Assembly (NCBI GenBank): GCA_015852425.1
Contig: JAAAIG010000531.1
Span: 3,999-27,087 of the forward strand
DNA length: 23,089 nt
Direction of reading: 5' to 3'
Source of the DNA: Gryganskiella cystojenkinii
Taxonomy: Eukaryota > Mortierellomycota > Mortierellomycetes > Mortierellales > Mortierellaceae
Both the position numbers and the translations under genes were made by a program. Below the pieces are notes generated by a model. That model made no database searches. It was not told the DNA's origin and saw only the letters and a list, made by a program, of their open reading frames with translations. Positions 8,651-17,652 of this stretch are shown here, piece after piece (within the stretch, counting starts at the first letter, position 1; each line of letters starts with the position of its first letter).

Positions 8651-10432
8651 ATGTCGACATACAGCGTCACCGCGTTTGGTCGACCCCTCAAGATCCCTCA
8701 GGTCTCTTCCTCGATCCCGACCATCACAGCCCGCGAGAAGGGACAGGTTCGACTGCGAGACTTTTTTCAGTTGTTGAACGCCTATTACGAAGAAGGTACC
8801 AAGCTCAATAACAACAACAGCAGGTACTACAGCGAACATCACTGCAACAACAACATCGGCGACCAGCAGGACTACTGCGAAAACAACGACTACTACCACG
8901 AAAAGAACGAAGAAGAGTGTCTCAACATCAACAACCCACACTCTACGCGACCTCATCAACAACCACAACCACCATTCGAACTACGACAACAGTCAGGTTT
9001 TCCTCGTCTCTCCTGCGGCCTCAAGACCCGGTTGACGAACACGCCACCAATCTCACAAGCTCTGGAGACTCTAGATTTCCAAGACCTCCTGGCCACTTCC
9101 CCTTACGCTCCTATCCTTTCCACGCGAGAATTTCAAGAACTCGACGACGGGATCTGTGGGATATTGAACCAGTGGTGGGGGACGCATCCGCAACTGATCT
9201 TTGCCTGCGCTCAGATTTTGGCCGGTTGTGTGATTTGGAGCACTAGTACGAACGAGGCTGTGATGGTCAACACGATCGAGATCAATGGTCGAACCCGGTC
9301 TCAGGATCTGCACAGGGAGCGAGAGAGTTCCATTGACGGCTGTCCAGGTCAGGATCAGATTCAGAGTCTAGGTCGCCGTTCAAGATTCCTCAAGGATTCC
9401 TCTTGGCCCCCTCCTGCCAATATCACATACTATCGAAACGTTTGGCCGACGACTTTGCTCGGTCGAGTCTCGGAACGAAATGTCCAAGAACAACAGCAAG
9501 AACGACAACGGCAACAACAGCAACAACTTGTCGAGGATGAAGGTCTGCTTGTCCTTGGTACACAGTCGTTTGGTGCGTTGATCACTTCGGCGATCCGTCT
9601 CGATTGTCCGGATCAGGTCGCAATCGGTGGCACGACTATTTCAAGGATTTTCCAGCTTCGGGATTTCAACGTTTCTACGAAATCGACCCGAATCTATCTC
9701 GACAAACGCTCTATCCAGACAGGTCTCTTGCTCGCGTGGAACAAGAACGCCAGTTGTGTGTCTGAAACGCATGAGAGCAATAGCAACAGTAACAAAATCA
9801 AGAGCGACCGGAACCTGGATCAGATGCGTGATGTTGTCGGCTATTTCTTCTCAGACTCGACTTACCGTCGCTGTCGAGCGCTGAGCCCTCTGATCCGGAA
9901 CGAGCACGGGTGTGCTCCGTATACAATCTTTACGCTATGTGAGTTTGATCGACCTGGATTCTCGAACGATGCCAAGATCGGTTCGGCCTTGTTTCGAGAA
10001 CTGGCCTTATCGGTTGGCAAAGCGCCCGTGTGTTTTGATCGTCGGCATGTGCCTGACCTTCCCGGAATCGCGAGCAAGCTCGACGACATCGATCGAGGTA
10101 AGCCTGGTCGATTCCGACCCTGGATTCAGATGGATCGTCTCAGAGCCTTGCGTGACGCCTGTTCTACCTCTTCTTCGTCTGTTTCTTCCAAGCGCGGTGG
10201 TATTGAGGGTACAGGAACAGGAAGTGGAGCAGGAGGAGAGATCCGAGCAATCTTTGACCGGATCTTGCGGCTGTTCCCGTTGATGGCCAAGGATCTTGTC
10301 TTGTTTGAGGACGACAGCGAGGACTCGTTATTGGAACAGGAACTTCGTGGTCTCGCTCAGAGCCTGCGCCCGTTTATTGCGGAGGCGAACCAGGCTGTGG
10401 CAGAAGAGGTCCTTAATGTCTTTTACTCCTAA
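8651..10432 (+). CDS. Hypothetical protein, single exon, Asn-rich insert
   Basis: I do not recognise this protein. The ATG at 8651 (context AAAATCATG) gives 593 residues with stop TAA. The frame is open further upstream, but only from a TTG and through a poly-Phe stretch, so it was not extended. The N-terminus (MSTYSVTAFGRPLKIPQ) is compact. Residues about 52-110 form a low-complexity insert dominated by Asn, Tyr, His, Glu and Gln. The middle (about 130-235) and the region 320-520 look like folded sequence with regular hydrophobic spacing and several Trp and Cys. A second Gln/Arg tract lies near residues 278-293, a Ser/Gly-rich linker around 500-525, and a Leu-rich helical C-terminus (RILRLFPLMAKDLVLFEDD). 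No signal peptide, transmembrane segment or catalytic motif is evident. Codon use resembles the neighbouring genes. Function unknown. Confidence 0.75.
   Translation: MSTYSVTAFGRPLKIPQVSSSIPTITAREKGQVRLRDFFQLLNAYYEEGTKLNNNNSRYYSEHHCNNNIGDQQDYCENNDYYHEKNEEECLNINNPHSTRPHQQPQPPFELRQQSGFPRLSCGLKTRLTNTPPISQALETLDFQDLLATSPYAPILSTREFQELDDGICGILNQWWGTHPQLIFACAQILAGCVIWSTSTNEAVMVNTIEINGRTRSQDLHRERESSIDGCPGQDQIQSLGRRSRFLKDSSWPPPANITYYRNVWPTTLLGRVSERNVQEQQQERQRQQQQQLVEDEGLLVLGTQSFGALITSAIRLDCPDQVAIGGTTISRIFQLRDFNVSTKSTRIYLDKRSIQTGLLLAWNKNASCVSETHESNSNSNKIKSDRNLDQMRDVVGYFFSDSTYRRCRALSPLIRNEHGCAPYTIFTLCEFDRPGFSNDAKIGSALFRELALSVGKAPVCFDRRHVPDLPGIASKLDDIDRGKPGRFRPWIQMDRLRALRDACSTSSSSVSSKRGGIEGTGTGSGAGGEIRAIFDRILRLFPLMAKDLVLFEDDSEDSLLEQELRGLAQSLRPFIAEANQAVAEEVLNVFYS
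8806..8975 (+). repeat. AAC/CAA-rich trinucleotide low-complexity tract
   Basis: Imperfect AAC, CAA and CAG triplets run in frame within the 8651 gene and encode the Asn/Gln/His/Tyr-rich insert. All six-frame alternatives stay mostly open here, which explains overlapping spurious frames. Confidence 0.7.
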
Positions 10433-10600
10433 AACAACAGCACACACGACGAGTACCAAGTATTGTACCCTTTGGCTTGTCTCGCTCTAGCCAAAGCCAA
10501 GCCCTACAACAGCTCATATCCACTCCTTTTGCGCAAAAAAACACTCTTAAGAGGTTCACGGCTTTGCCCAAACACTATTCGAAAATCCAAAATAAAAGAA

Positions 10601-10620
10601 AAAAGCTCCTTCGAGCTTTT
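10601..10620 (+). other. Perfect 8-bp hairpin with CTTC loop
   Basis: AAAAGCTC and GAGCTTTT are exact reverse complements around a four-base loop, about 170 bases after the stop of the 8651 gene. It may lie in that gene's 3' UTR. Because the stem is AT-rich at its ends, it may be chance. Confidence 0.5.
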
Positions 10621-11006
10621 GGCCCGGTTCCTGGTATTGTTCTTTTATTTGATCGGGTACTCCTCTCTGATAAAAATGTACTAACAGCCTCCATCTCTAT
10701 GGTGGACGCTATTGCTTCTTCGCGCGTACTCTTTGCCTTGTAACCCCAGAAAAATAAAAAAAAGGACGCTCCTCTTATGGTATCTGTTGGCCGAATGGCC
10801 TCTTTCTTCTCTTTTTGCGGCTCTTTTGATATCGATCGCACTGCCATTCGTCATCAAGGACGACAGCTCTTTTTTCGTGTCTTGGTCTATTGGATTGATT
10901 TCTTGTGTTCTTTTTTCGATGAGCGTGTCTGCGGAATGAATTGAGAATTGAGGGCATTCCTCGGAGTCTTTTTGTTCATGAATTGTAATTTGCCACGAAT
11001 GCATGA

Positions 11007-11040
11007 TGTTTACAACATTCACCTGTTTACAACATTCACC
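11007..11040 (+). repeat. 17-bp perfect tandem duplication
   Basis: TGTTTACAACATTCACC occurs twice head to tail without mismatch (11007-11023 and 11024-11040). It lies in non-coding DNA. Confidence 0.9.
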
Positions 11041-11957
11041 TCTCTCCTTCAGATTTTAGCGTGTTTTGTTTGTGTTGCATTTGCGTCTTAGTGTGTGACA
11101 AAGAGGATCAATAACCCAAAAAAAAAACATTTTACACAGCGCAAAAACCTTACTCGAGTTTATTTATTTCTTTTGTGTTTGCTTCCCTCCCTTCAACCTT
11201 GGAAAGAAGTAGAAGAAGAAACAAGAAGTAGAAGAGGAAGCAAGGAACAGTAGTAAGGGGAAGGGTCCTTTCGGCCGATCGCAGTGTTGGATCTGATTTT
11301 TTTTCATTTTTGCCACCAAGACGATGAAACCGGGCTTTTGACCATATCAAAAAAGTCCAGACCCTTTTTGTTTGACATTCTTCCCGTACCTGCAAGAGAT
11401 CAAAAAAAGGGCGGAAAGGCCGGTGTTCCAAAAGGTAAAGATGTAGCACATGGTCAGGAGTACATGGCGACTACTCGCTCTGTTCTTCTCCCGCATTTCT
11501 ATCACCGAGGGTAGACTGTCCCAGAGGGTCGATTGGGACCGGTGTCAAAAAAAATTAAAAAAATCGCCGTGTCGCCGCAAATGGCCCAGTCTCAGTCGGT
11601 TGTGCACGCACAGGGCGAAACAACCCAAAAGAAGGACGACCTTCCTCTTTTGGTGGACAGTTTTTTTTTTCTTTGGTCCGTGGTTGGCTGAGGGTACGAA
11701 AGGCGGCACACGACCTTTATTTCATCTTGAAATCCATTGGCCGTTTCAACGGTACTTGCCATTTGAGAGGTGTCACGGCCAAGTGCAGTCTGGACCCCCC
11801 TTCCCTAATGTGCTCAGTCCATTGGAGTGATTGACAACGTCCACCCAACAGTTGAGGACAGATCGCCGAAATGCATTTTAATGAATGAAAATCCACAGGA
11901 CGTATGACCTCTCGACGCCGCCCTTGTGGTACCGCTATTGATGCACTATTCGTTTGA

Positions 11958-11964
11958 TATAAAA
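11958..11964 (+). promoter_or_regulatory. TATA box of the amino acid permease gene (distal)
   Basis: TATAAAA is followed about 30 bases later by a long CT-rich tract and then by a GTAAGT donor at 12113. This is the layout expected for a TATA-driven transcript with a non-coding first exon. Confidence 0.55.
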
Positions 11965-12112
11965 GGTGGCCAGATGACCCTCAATCTCCTTTTTTTCTTT
12001 TCTTGTTCCGACATCGCTATCTTCGGTCCTCTCCTCCTCGAATCCTTCTCCATCATCTTTCGACTCTCATATCCTTCTCTTTCTTTTTTTTAAGCACGCT
12101 TCGATCACCTCG

Positions 12113-12387
12113 GTAAGTTTTTCCAAACCTTTTCTTCAGCAGCAAACAGATCGAGTGGCCGATCTGCCTCTCTCTACCTCTCTTGCGTTCTACCCTCGTC
12201 ATAGCCGGTCCCGACCCTCCTTCACCATCGACCCTCCCCCCAAAAAACAAGATAAAAAAATACAAAGGCTGTTATTGTAGAAAGAGGAACATAAGAGGAA
12301 GAGGAGGGGGTAACATGTCCACAGGGATCTTTTTTTGTTTTGTTTGTCTTGTTGCTATGCACACAAACACCATATCTCTTGTTGCAG
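12113..12387 (+). other. Candidate 5' UTR intron of the permease gene
   Basis: A consensus donor (CG-GTAAGT) at 12113 follows the CT-rich leader. Candidate acceptors are TTGTTGCAG ending at 12387 and TTTATCAG ending at 12642. The choice between them cannot be made from sequence. Confidence 0.4.
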
Positions 12388-12472
12388 GAGAAAGGGTGAC
12401 AGAAAAGCGCAACTCCTGGAGAGAGAGATCCAAGGGGGTCTTTGTCGTTTTTGTGCCCAAAGAAAACGAAAG

Positions 12473-12481
12473 CATAAATAG
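12473..12481 (+). promoter_or_regulatory. Second TATA-like element, proximal to the permease
   Basis: CATAAATAG is followed by another CT-rich block at about 12500-12600, ending about 230 bases before the permease ATG. It could drive a shorter leader that skips the upstream intron. Confidence 0.4.
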
Positions 12482-12711
12482 CTCAAGAAACCGCCAAGAG
12501 CGTCCCTTCTTTCCACTCCAAAAGTCTAACCGTTTCTTTCTTTTTTTACCTCTCTTTTCTCTCTTCTATTTCTCCATCCTTCCTCCTGCACGTTCGACTT
12601 TTTCCTCCAACCAAAAAAAAATCTATACTCTCACTTTATCAGTCTAAAGTTCCACAAGTCTCGACTCTCTTTTCTCCCTTCTCTAATCTTTCATAATCCA
12701 CCACGTTTCCC

Positions 12712-14688
12712 ATGGACTCAACTTCCAAGGAGGCAACCGGCACTGCCAGTTCGTACTCGCCCAGTTCCGGGGGCACCATCACCCATCATCATCACGCAGG
12801 CGTGGGATCTTCCTCTTCCTCAGATATGAAAATGGACGAAAAAATTGCTATCCACGGTGTCGAAGAAATGTCCAACACCGAGATTGATGATTCCGGATTG
12901 AAACGCGACTTGCACCTTCGTCATATGGTCATGATTGCCATCTCGGGCACCATCGGTACCGGTCTCTTCTTGACCTCGGGCAAGACCATCGCCACCGCGG
13001 GACCCCTTGGAGCGCGTAAGTCCGACGTTTTCACTATTACTCATTTTCTTAAACTCCTCCCTTATCTGCGTACACTCGGAAGATATTGTTCTTTTAAAAA
13101 AAGCGAACTGCGTTGATCAAAAGAAAAATTCGAGGCCAAAGGGCCAAATTTTCGTATCTCTCCCTCCCCTTTTGTACGTCTATCTTAAATCTAACCCTTT
13201 TTTCCCTACCGTTTCCTCTTTACTACTCTCTACTATATAGTCCTTGCCTACATGGTGATTGGTTGCTGGCTCGTCTTTGTCTGTCAAGCCATTGGTGAGA
13301 TCGCCACTTTGCTTCCCTTGCCCGGCGCCTTCACCGCCTGGGGTGCCCGTGTCTTTGACGAGGCATTTTCCTTCCAAATGACTTGGGTTTATTTCATGAA
13401 CTGGGCTTTGACCATCCCAGCAGAGCTTTCGGCTTCTTCCCTGATCATCTCTTACTGGTTGCCCGAGGGTTCCAAATTCCCGACCTGGATCGTTCCCGTG
13501 ATCATCATTCTCGCCCTGGTGGCGATCAACATGCTCGGTGTCAAGGTCTATGGTGAGATCGAGTACTGGTTCTCGATCTTGAAGGTCGTCACCATCATTG
13601 TCTTTATCATCTGCGGTATCCTCGTCGACTCTGGTGCTGTCGGTGGTCACACCTATGGTGTTGAGAACTGGCAGATCCCCGGCGCACCCTTCAAAGGCGG
13701 GTTCCGTTCTTTCCTTTCGGTCCTGGTCTCGGTCGGTTTTGCGTACGGTGGTACAGAGTTGTCCGGTGTCACTGCCGCTGAATCCAGAAACCCTCACAAG
13801 CATGTTCCCAAGGCTGTCAACACGGTCTTGGTCCGTATCGCATTCTTCTATATCCTCTCCATCTTTTTCCTCGCCTCGATCGTCCCCAACAGTGATCCTC
13901 GTCTTGCCAACGCCGATGGTACTGTCTTGAACGCCCCCTTTACCATCGTCTTTTTGAAGGCTGGCATGAAGGGTGGTGCCAGTTACATGAACGCCGTCAT
14001 CTTTACCTCTGTCGTCTCGGCTGCCAACTCGGATTTCTATGTCGCGACAAGAATGTTGTTGTCTCTTTCCAAGAACGGTTGGGCCCCCAAGATTGTTGGC
14101 AAGACCAACTCGCGCGGTGTTCCCGTCGTTGCCGTCATGATCACAACCTCGTTCTCGTGCATCGCTTTGGTGATGATCTACGCCGGTGCCGCCACGGTCT
14201 TTGACTGGTTGGTCTCGATCATTGGATCTATTATTTTCCTGACCTGGTGTTGTATCTTGTTCTTGCATTTCCGTTTCCGTGCCTGTTGGAAGGCTCAGGG
14301 TCACACTCCCGAGGATTTGCCTTATCATTCCTGGGGTTACCCCTATGGCCATTACCTGGCCTCAATCATTGCTGCCGGCTGCGTCCTTGCCTCCTGGTAC
14401 TTGTCGATCGACAACAAGCCCAATATGGCTGCTTTCCCCCTGGGAACTGCAGACCCTGCGTACAAGGCTGCTAAGGACCATTGGATCCAGGGCTTGTTGG
14501 GTGCTTGGTTCCCCTGGGTGTTGGCGTCAGTCCTTTACTTCGGTTACAAGTTTGGTAAGGGTACCAAGATTGTGAGACCGGAGGAGGCGGATTTGGATAC
14601 TGGACGATGGATTCCCACACCCAAGGAGGAAAAAGACGAAAACAAGCCTGTTCCCAAGTGGAAGAAGGTCTTGTCCAAGTTCACCTAG
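12712..14688 (+). CDS. Amino acid permease, APC superfamily (yeast amino acid transporter type)
   Basis: Two exons, 12712-13015 and 13241-14688, join in phase 1 to give 583 residues, stop TAG. The splice restores GPLGA-LLAYMVIGCW across a 225-nt GT-AG intron. This is a predicted plasma-membrane proton-coupled amino acid transporter with 12 transmembrane helices. Family marks are SGTIGTGLF in TM1 (about residues 78-86), the CQAIGEIATLLPLPGAF loop, and GGTELSGVTAAES in TM6. The last two match the conserved QxxGEMAT and GTELxGxTAxE patterns of fungal permeases. The first about 70 residues are a hydrophilic cytosolic tail with Ser and His runs, where ubiquitin-dependent turnover of such permeases is usually directed. 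The tail after TM12 is Lys/Pro-rich. Codons end strongly in C (GTC, ATC), unlike the flanking accessory genes, suggesting high expression. Substrate range cannot be assigned. Confidence 0.95.
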
Positions 14689-14885
14689 AGCAAAGAGAGA
14701 GCCTCTTTTCCTCTCCCCCCCCCTTTGTATGTATTTTATATAACTCTTCCTCGCCAATTATCATGCGCATTTTGTTTTCTGAAACATCCCCTTTTCATCC
14801 AAGTAACCTCTTTTTCATTCACTCCTTCGAACGAAAGAAATAAAAAAACAAAGCCAAAAATACACCATAAAAAAAAAAAATCTGA
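14689..14885. other. 3' UTR of the permease gene
   Basis: CT-rich then A-rich sequence with TTTGTATGTATTTTATATAAC soon after the stop and a run of about 12 A just before the retroelement remnant. No gene is seen. Confidence 0.45.
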
Positions 14886-15641
14886 TCTGAACACATGGAG
14901 GACCCCAGCAACATTTAGAGGCCACTCGAGAACGCCTTCGGGAACTTCATACATCAGGCCGACGAGGACACCGTCAGGTTGCACAGAAGAAACGATGTCT
15001 ACCACAAACGCCACCTTCCACCTCTCGTCGCATCTATCGACCCGTGTCAACATCATGTCATCGCGGTGCAGACTTCTGTACCACCGCACGACACGTACGC
15101 AGGCCCTGTCCATGTTTGCATGGCATGGGTACCGCCAGAGCAAGAGACGATCGTGCGTCAACAGCAACAAACGCTGATCACTAATACTCCCTGGATTCTT
15201 TACATGGACAGCTCTCTTTTTAATCATGATTCCCCAGGCAAAACTATGGCGTTTGCAGTAGTGAATCTTTTGTCCGATGACGACTCTCTTCCCAGGCGCG
15301 TTACCAGCAGGGTTTCGTCGGCGCTCACAGGACTCATGAGGGTCTTTGCAGCTGTTCTCGCTGGACAGGACCTGGTAGTTCGACTGGACAACCAGTCTGT
15401 CGTCCAGCAGTTTGAAGAATTGGTCACCAAAAGGGAGCGTACTCTCCCCTGGAAGCGCTCTCGCGCAACACACTGCCACTTCTGGGCAGTTTTGCCCGAT
15501 ATGGTTGCCAGCCGCACAGGTTCTACCGTCGTGGAATGGATCCGAGGACACGCGAGTGACGTCAAGGCGGATAAGGCTGCACGAATCGCGGTCCCTCCAA
15601 GATACAATTTCAGTATCTTTGTTCAAATTATTAGGCTATAG
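14886..15641 (+). mobile_element. Decayed LINE-type retrotransposon fragment, RNase H domain
   Basis: One frame reads from an ATG at 14895, through a TAG at 14916-14918, to a TAG at 15639-15641. From about 15189 it aligns by eye with the C-terminal RNase H domain of LINE elements. The first Asp is in YMDSS (GAC at 15207), the second Asp in RLDNQSVV (GAC at 15387), WIRGH is near 15540-15551, and ADKAARIA carries the last Asp (GAT at 15570). The conserved glutamate of the usual AEL helix is replaced by Gly (GGA at 15330). The part upstream (RLHRRNDVYHKRHLPP) probably derives from the region after the reverse transcriptase. Reverse transcriptase and endonuclease parts are absent, so this is a dead fragment. 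It is annotated as a remnant, not a gene. Confidence 0.8.
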
Positions 15642-16310
15642 GTTTATGGTTCGCACCCACTACTCTCGACTACTGGGACAAGGAAGCAACAGGCACAATG
15701 GTTGGCAACAGTTGCTTCAAGTCCTCGGCGATCAAATAAATTGCGAAATTTGTCATGTTAAAATATGGTGCATGCACAGAACAGATTCAGTGGACGCATT
15801 TACTTGAACTCTTGGCTGCCTCGAGCCGTTTTCCCCACACAATGGCAATGCACAAGTCAGCAAAGCATGGCACTCGAAATTGTCCTCAGTTCCCCTGAAA
15901 TTTTCTTTGTGCAACAATGATCGATATATTGACCGGTAGAGCTCATAGAGGGGATGGTTTACTGGTGCCACTCTCACAGAAGGCGACCAAACTGCGAGAA
16001 TGCTCCACAGGGAACAGGGCGAAGCAACCCTCTTTCCCTTCCCGGAATCCCCAGCCTCAATCCGTGTGGGTGCCTTTTCACTTTTTGTTTCTCGACCCGC
16101 CTCTTTCTTTTTTCGCTACTCTTGAATCCTATATGAGTTCTCACCCACGGATATGGATCCCGCCCTAGCCAGCTCTCTTGCCTTGTCTGGCAACCACTTT
16201 TGCCTCCGTCAGCTTTGCTTGGAAGTCAACACTGGCTCCTGATCCCCCCGCTTCTGCTATGATCTGTCCCTGTCACTCTCTAACTTTCTCTCCGCTATGC
16301 TCTCACTTCT
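15642..16310. other. Gene-free stretch after the retroelement remnant
   Basis: About 670 bases with no recognisable coding similarity. It may include more of the eroded element's 3' region. No poly(A) tail or flanking target-site duplication could be picked out. Confidence 0.35.
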
Positions 16311-16317
16311 TATAAAC
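16311..16317 (+). promoter_or_regulatory. TATA box upstream of the 31-residue mini-gene
   Basis: CTTCTTATAAACAAG is followed by a pyrimidine-rich leader of about 240 bases up to the ATG at 16556. A pyrimidine tract ending in CCATAG at 16546 could also be a leader splice acceptor. Confidence 0.4.
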
Positions 16318-16555
16318 AAGACCCTGTTCCCATACTCTGTTATCTCTTCAGTCAACAATAAAAATCATTACCTTAACCTGTCTTTCAATCCAACACCTGT
16401 TCCTTCATAGTTCTGTCACATACTTGACCCAACGAACTACTACAGGCATACTATTCGCCCTGCGCCTGTAAACAAGCAGTCTGCTATCATGCGGTTGAGT
16501 GCACATACTGTATATATTTTTTTTTCACTCATCTATATTTCCATAGCTATCCGCC

Positions 16556-16701
16556 ATGGGAAAGTCGCAACCAGCAAATGAACATGGTGAGGAGAAATTT
16601 ATTTGTGACTAAATATTATAAGTTTCTAATTAACAGTGGAAGACACGGGGATCTTACTGCACATGGACATAGACGTTATAGAGATCACTTACACGAATTA
16701 G
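16556..16701 (+). CDS. Possible 31-residue two-exon mini-gene or 5' gene remnant
   Basis: The ATG at 16556 has a good context (CCGCCATGG). Exon 1 (16556-16586) encodes MGKSQPANEH and ends at a GTGAGG donor. A 50-nt intron with CTAAT just before the TTAACAG acceptor leads to exon 2 (16637-16701), ending in TAG. The two exons keep frame (96 nt). Residues 11-31 begin VEDTGILLHMDIDV and are acidic. A TATA box lies upstream. No family is recognised. The 3' end overlaps the stop region of the minus-strand secreted protein by 17 nt. It could be a real micropeptide, the surviving start of a larger gene, or a non-coding transcript. Confidence 0.35.
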
Positions 16702-17182
16702 TAGGACAGCTACTCTTCATAACCGTGCACATAGCTGATTGTTGTTGATTACATGCTATCGCAGCGTTACGATTAGCTGCTGAGGGGAAATTAGCATATA
16801 CATTCTGGAGGGCCGCGCAGTTAGCCGCCTTGGCTTGATAGCTGGACTGCTGATCACTGCAAAACCACGGGGACGGACTTGGAGATGGGTTTGTTGCGGA
16901 TGGAGCATCACAGTGAACTGTGTACAATAGAAGACTCAGAACCGGATGGTTGTTATTGCAGTTACCATCAAGTGAATCCAGAGCAGCTGCGATGGTTTGC
17001 AGGAGAATCCCGTTTTGGGAAGAACAGGCATCAATGCCTGAGAGCCGGCAACTGGTTCCTACAACGCTGCCCTGGCAAGTGGCGGACGCCCCTGCGAGAC
17101 TGAATTCAAAGGAGCATTTTTGACCGAGAACGCCTAGCGCGAGAGACAAGAGGCACCCGAGTCGGAAGAGAGTGGATTTCAT
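16685..17182 (-). CDS. Small secreted cysteine-rich protein, effector-like
   Basis: Single exon, 165 residues, ATG at 17182 and TGA at 16685-16687. The N-terminus (MKSTLFRLGCLLSLALGVLG) is a classic signal peptide with likely cleavage after Gly20. The mature chain has 12 cysteines arranged as two groups of six (first group from Cys23) separated by a SPSPSPS linker. Spacings are C-x12-C-x8-C-x7-C-x21-C-x15-C, then C-x13-C-x21-C-x7-C-x6-C-x4-C. An even cysteine count including the penultimate residue supports the annotated C-terminus. There is no transmembrane anchor. I do not recognise the family, and no enzymatic motif is visible. A GTAAGT donor overlaps the last two codons and the stop, so an alternative spliced tail is conceivable. 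Extracellular role (cell wall, interaction or defence) is inference only. Confidence 0.75.
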   Translation of the reverse strand: MKSTLFRLGCLLSLALGVLGQKCSFEFSLAGASATCQGSVVGTSCRLSGIDACSSQNGILLQTIAAALDSLDGNCNNNHPVLSLLLYTVHCDAPSATNPSPSPSPWFCSDQQSSYQAKAANCAALQNVYANFPSAANRNAAIACNQQQSAMCTVMKSSCPTNSCK

Positions 17183-17652
17183 GAGGAGGAAGGGCTGGTC
17201 GGTGAGCGAGTGGATGCTTTTTCCTTGGGCAACGCAGAGTATGTATAGTGTTGAAGAAAAGAGTCTCGGGGGGATTCCAAACCTGAGTCAACTTTAACAA
17301 GCAAAAAAGTTGGGTGGCGGGGAGGAAGTGGAGTAATACATGTAACAAAGCTGATTGAACACCATCAGAATAAAATGAGTTCGGAGCGGCGGGAGACGTT
17401 TTTTTTGTAGAATGCGAGCTTTTTGTGCATGAACCAAAGGTCTCTATCAAATTTTCGTAATCAAGAACAAGTAGTCTGGACTCGGGACCCCAATTACCCA
17501 CACAATATTATAATACTTCAGGCCTAATTAATTTTTTTTTTTTTCGCGCGGAAATATTTGGAACCCAAAACAATAAATGAGCGACAGAAGATTTTGTTCA
17601 TGGTTGCCTATTTCTCAATCATTCCTTACATATAATACAAGATTTTAGAACA
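17183..17652. other. Upstream region of the secreted protein and 3' flank of the small basic gene
   Basis: No gene is supported. The first 150 bases form the leader and promoter of the secreted protein (minus strand), with no clear TATA box. Around 17530 there is a run of about 13 T, and beyond it AT-rich sequence that fits the 3' UTR of the minus-strand gene ending at 17653. Confidence 0.4.

Larger units (their letters stand above)
10433..11957. other. Gene-free intergenic stretch
   Basis: About 1.5 kb between the 8651 gene and the permease promoter. Open frames here start at non-ATG codons or have biased Trp/Lys/Arg composition without recognisable similarity. The only structured elements seen are a perfect hairpin at 10601-10620 and a 17-bp tandem duplication at 11007-11040. 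Confidence 0.5.

Noticed and set aside
10712..10939. Hydrophobic plus-strand frame that looks like two membrane helices
   Set aside because: It starts at TTG, and the hydrophobicity follows from T-rich codons; no family signature.
10681..11022. Minus-strand frame in the 10.4-12 kb intergenic region
   Set aside because: No similarity or domain is recognisable, and its composition is that of random AT-rich DNA with an overlapping competing frame.
11450..11830. ATG-started frame of 126 codons
   Set aside because: It has unusually high Trp, Arg and Lys, no recognisable domain, and no matching splice or promoter layout.
12183..12647. Plus-strand frame before the permease
   Set aside because: It begins at TTG and spans a probable leader intron and second promoter; Phe/Ser/Leu-rich translation of CT tracts.
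13180..14352. 390-codon minus-strand frame opposite the permease
   Set aside because: It is a long antisense shadow created by C-ending codon bias in the highly biased permease; Asp/Gly/Arg-rich with no fold signature.
15412..15807. Possible frameshifted continuation of the retroelement after 15641
   Set aside because: The residues after the RNase H end resemble nothing I can name, so the element was not extended past the stop.
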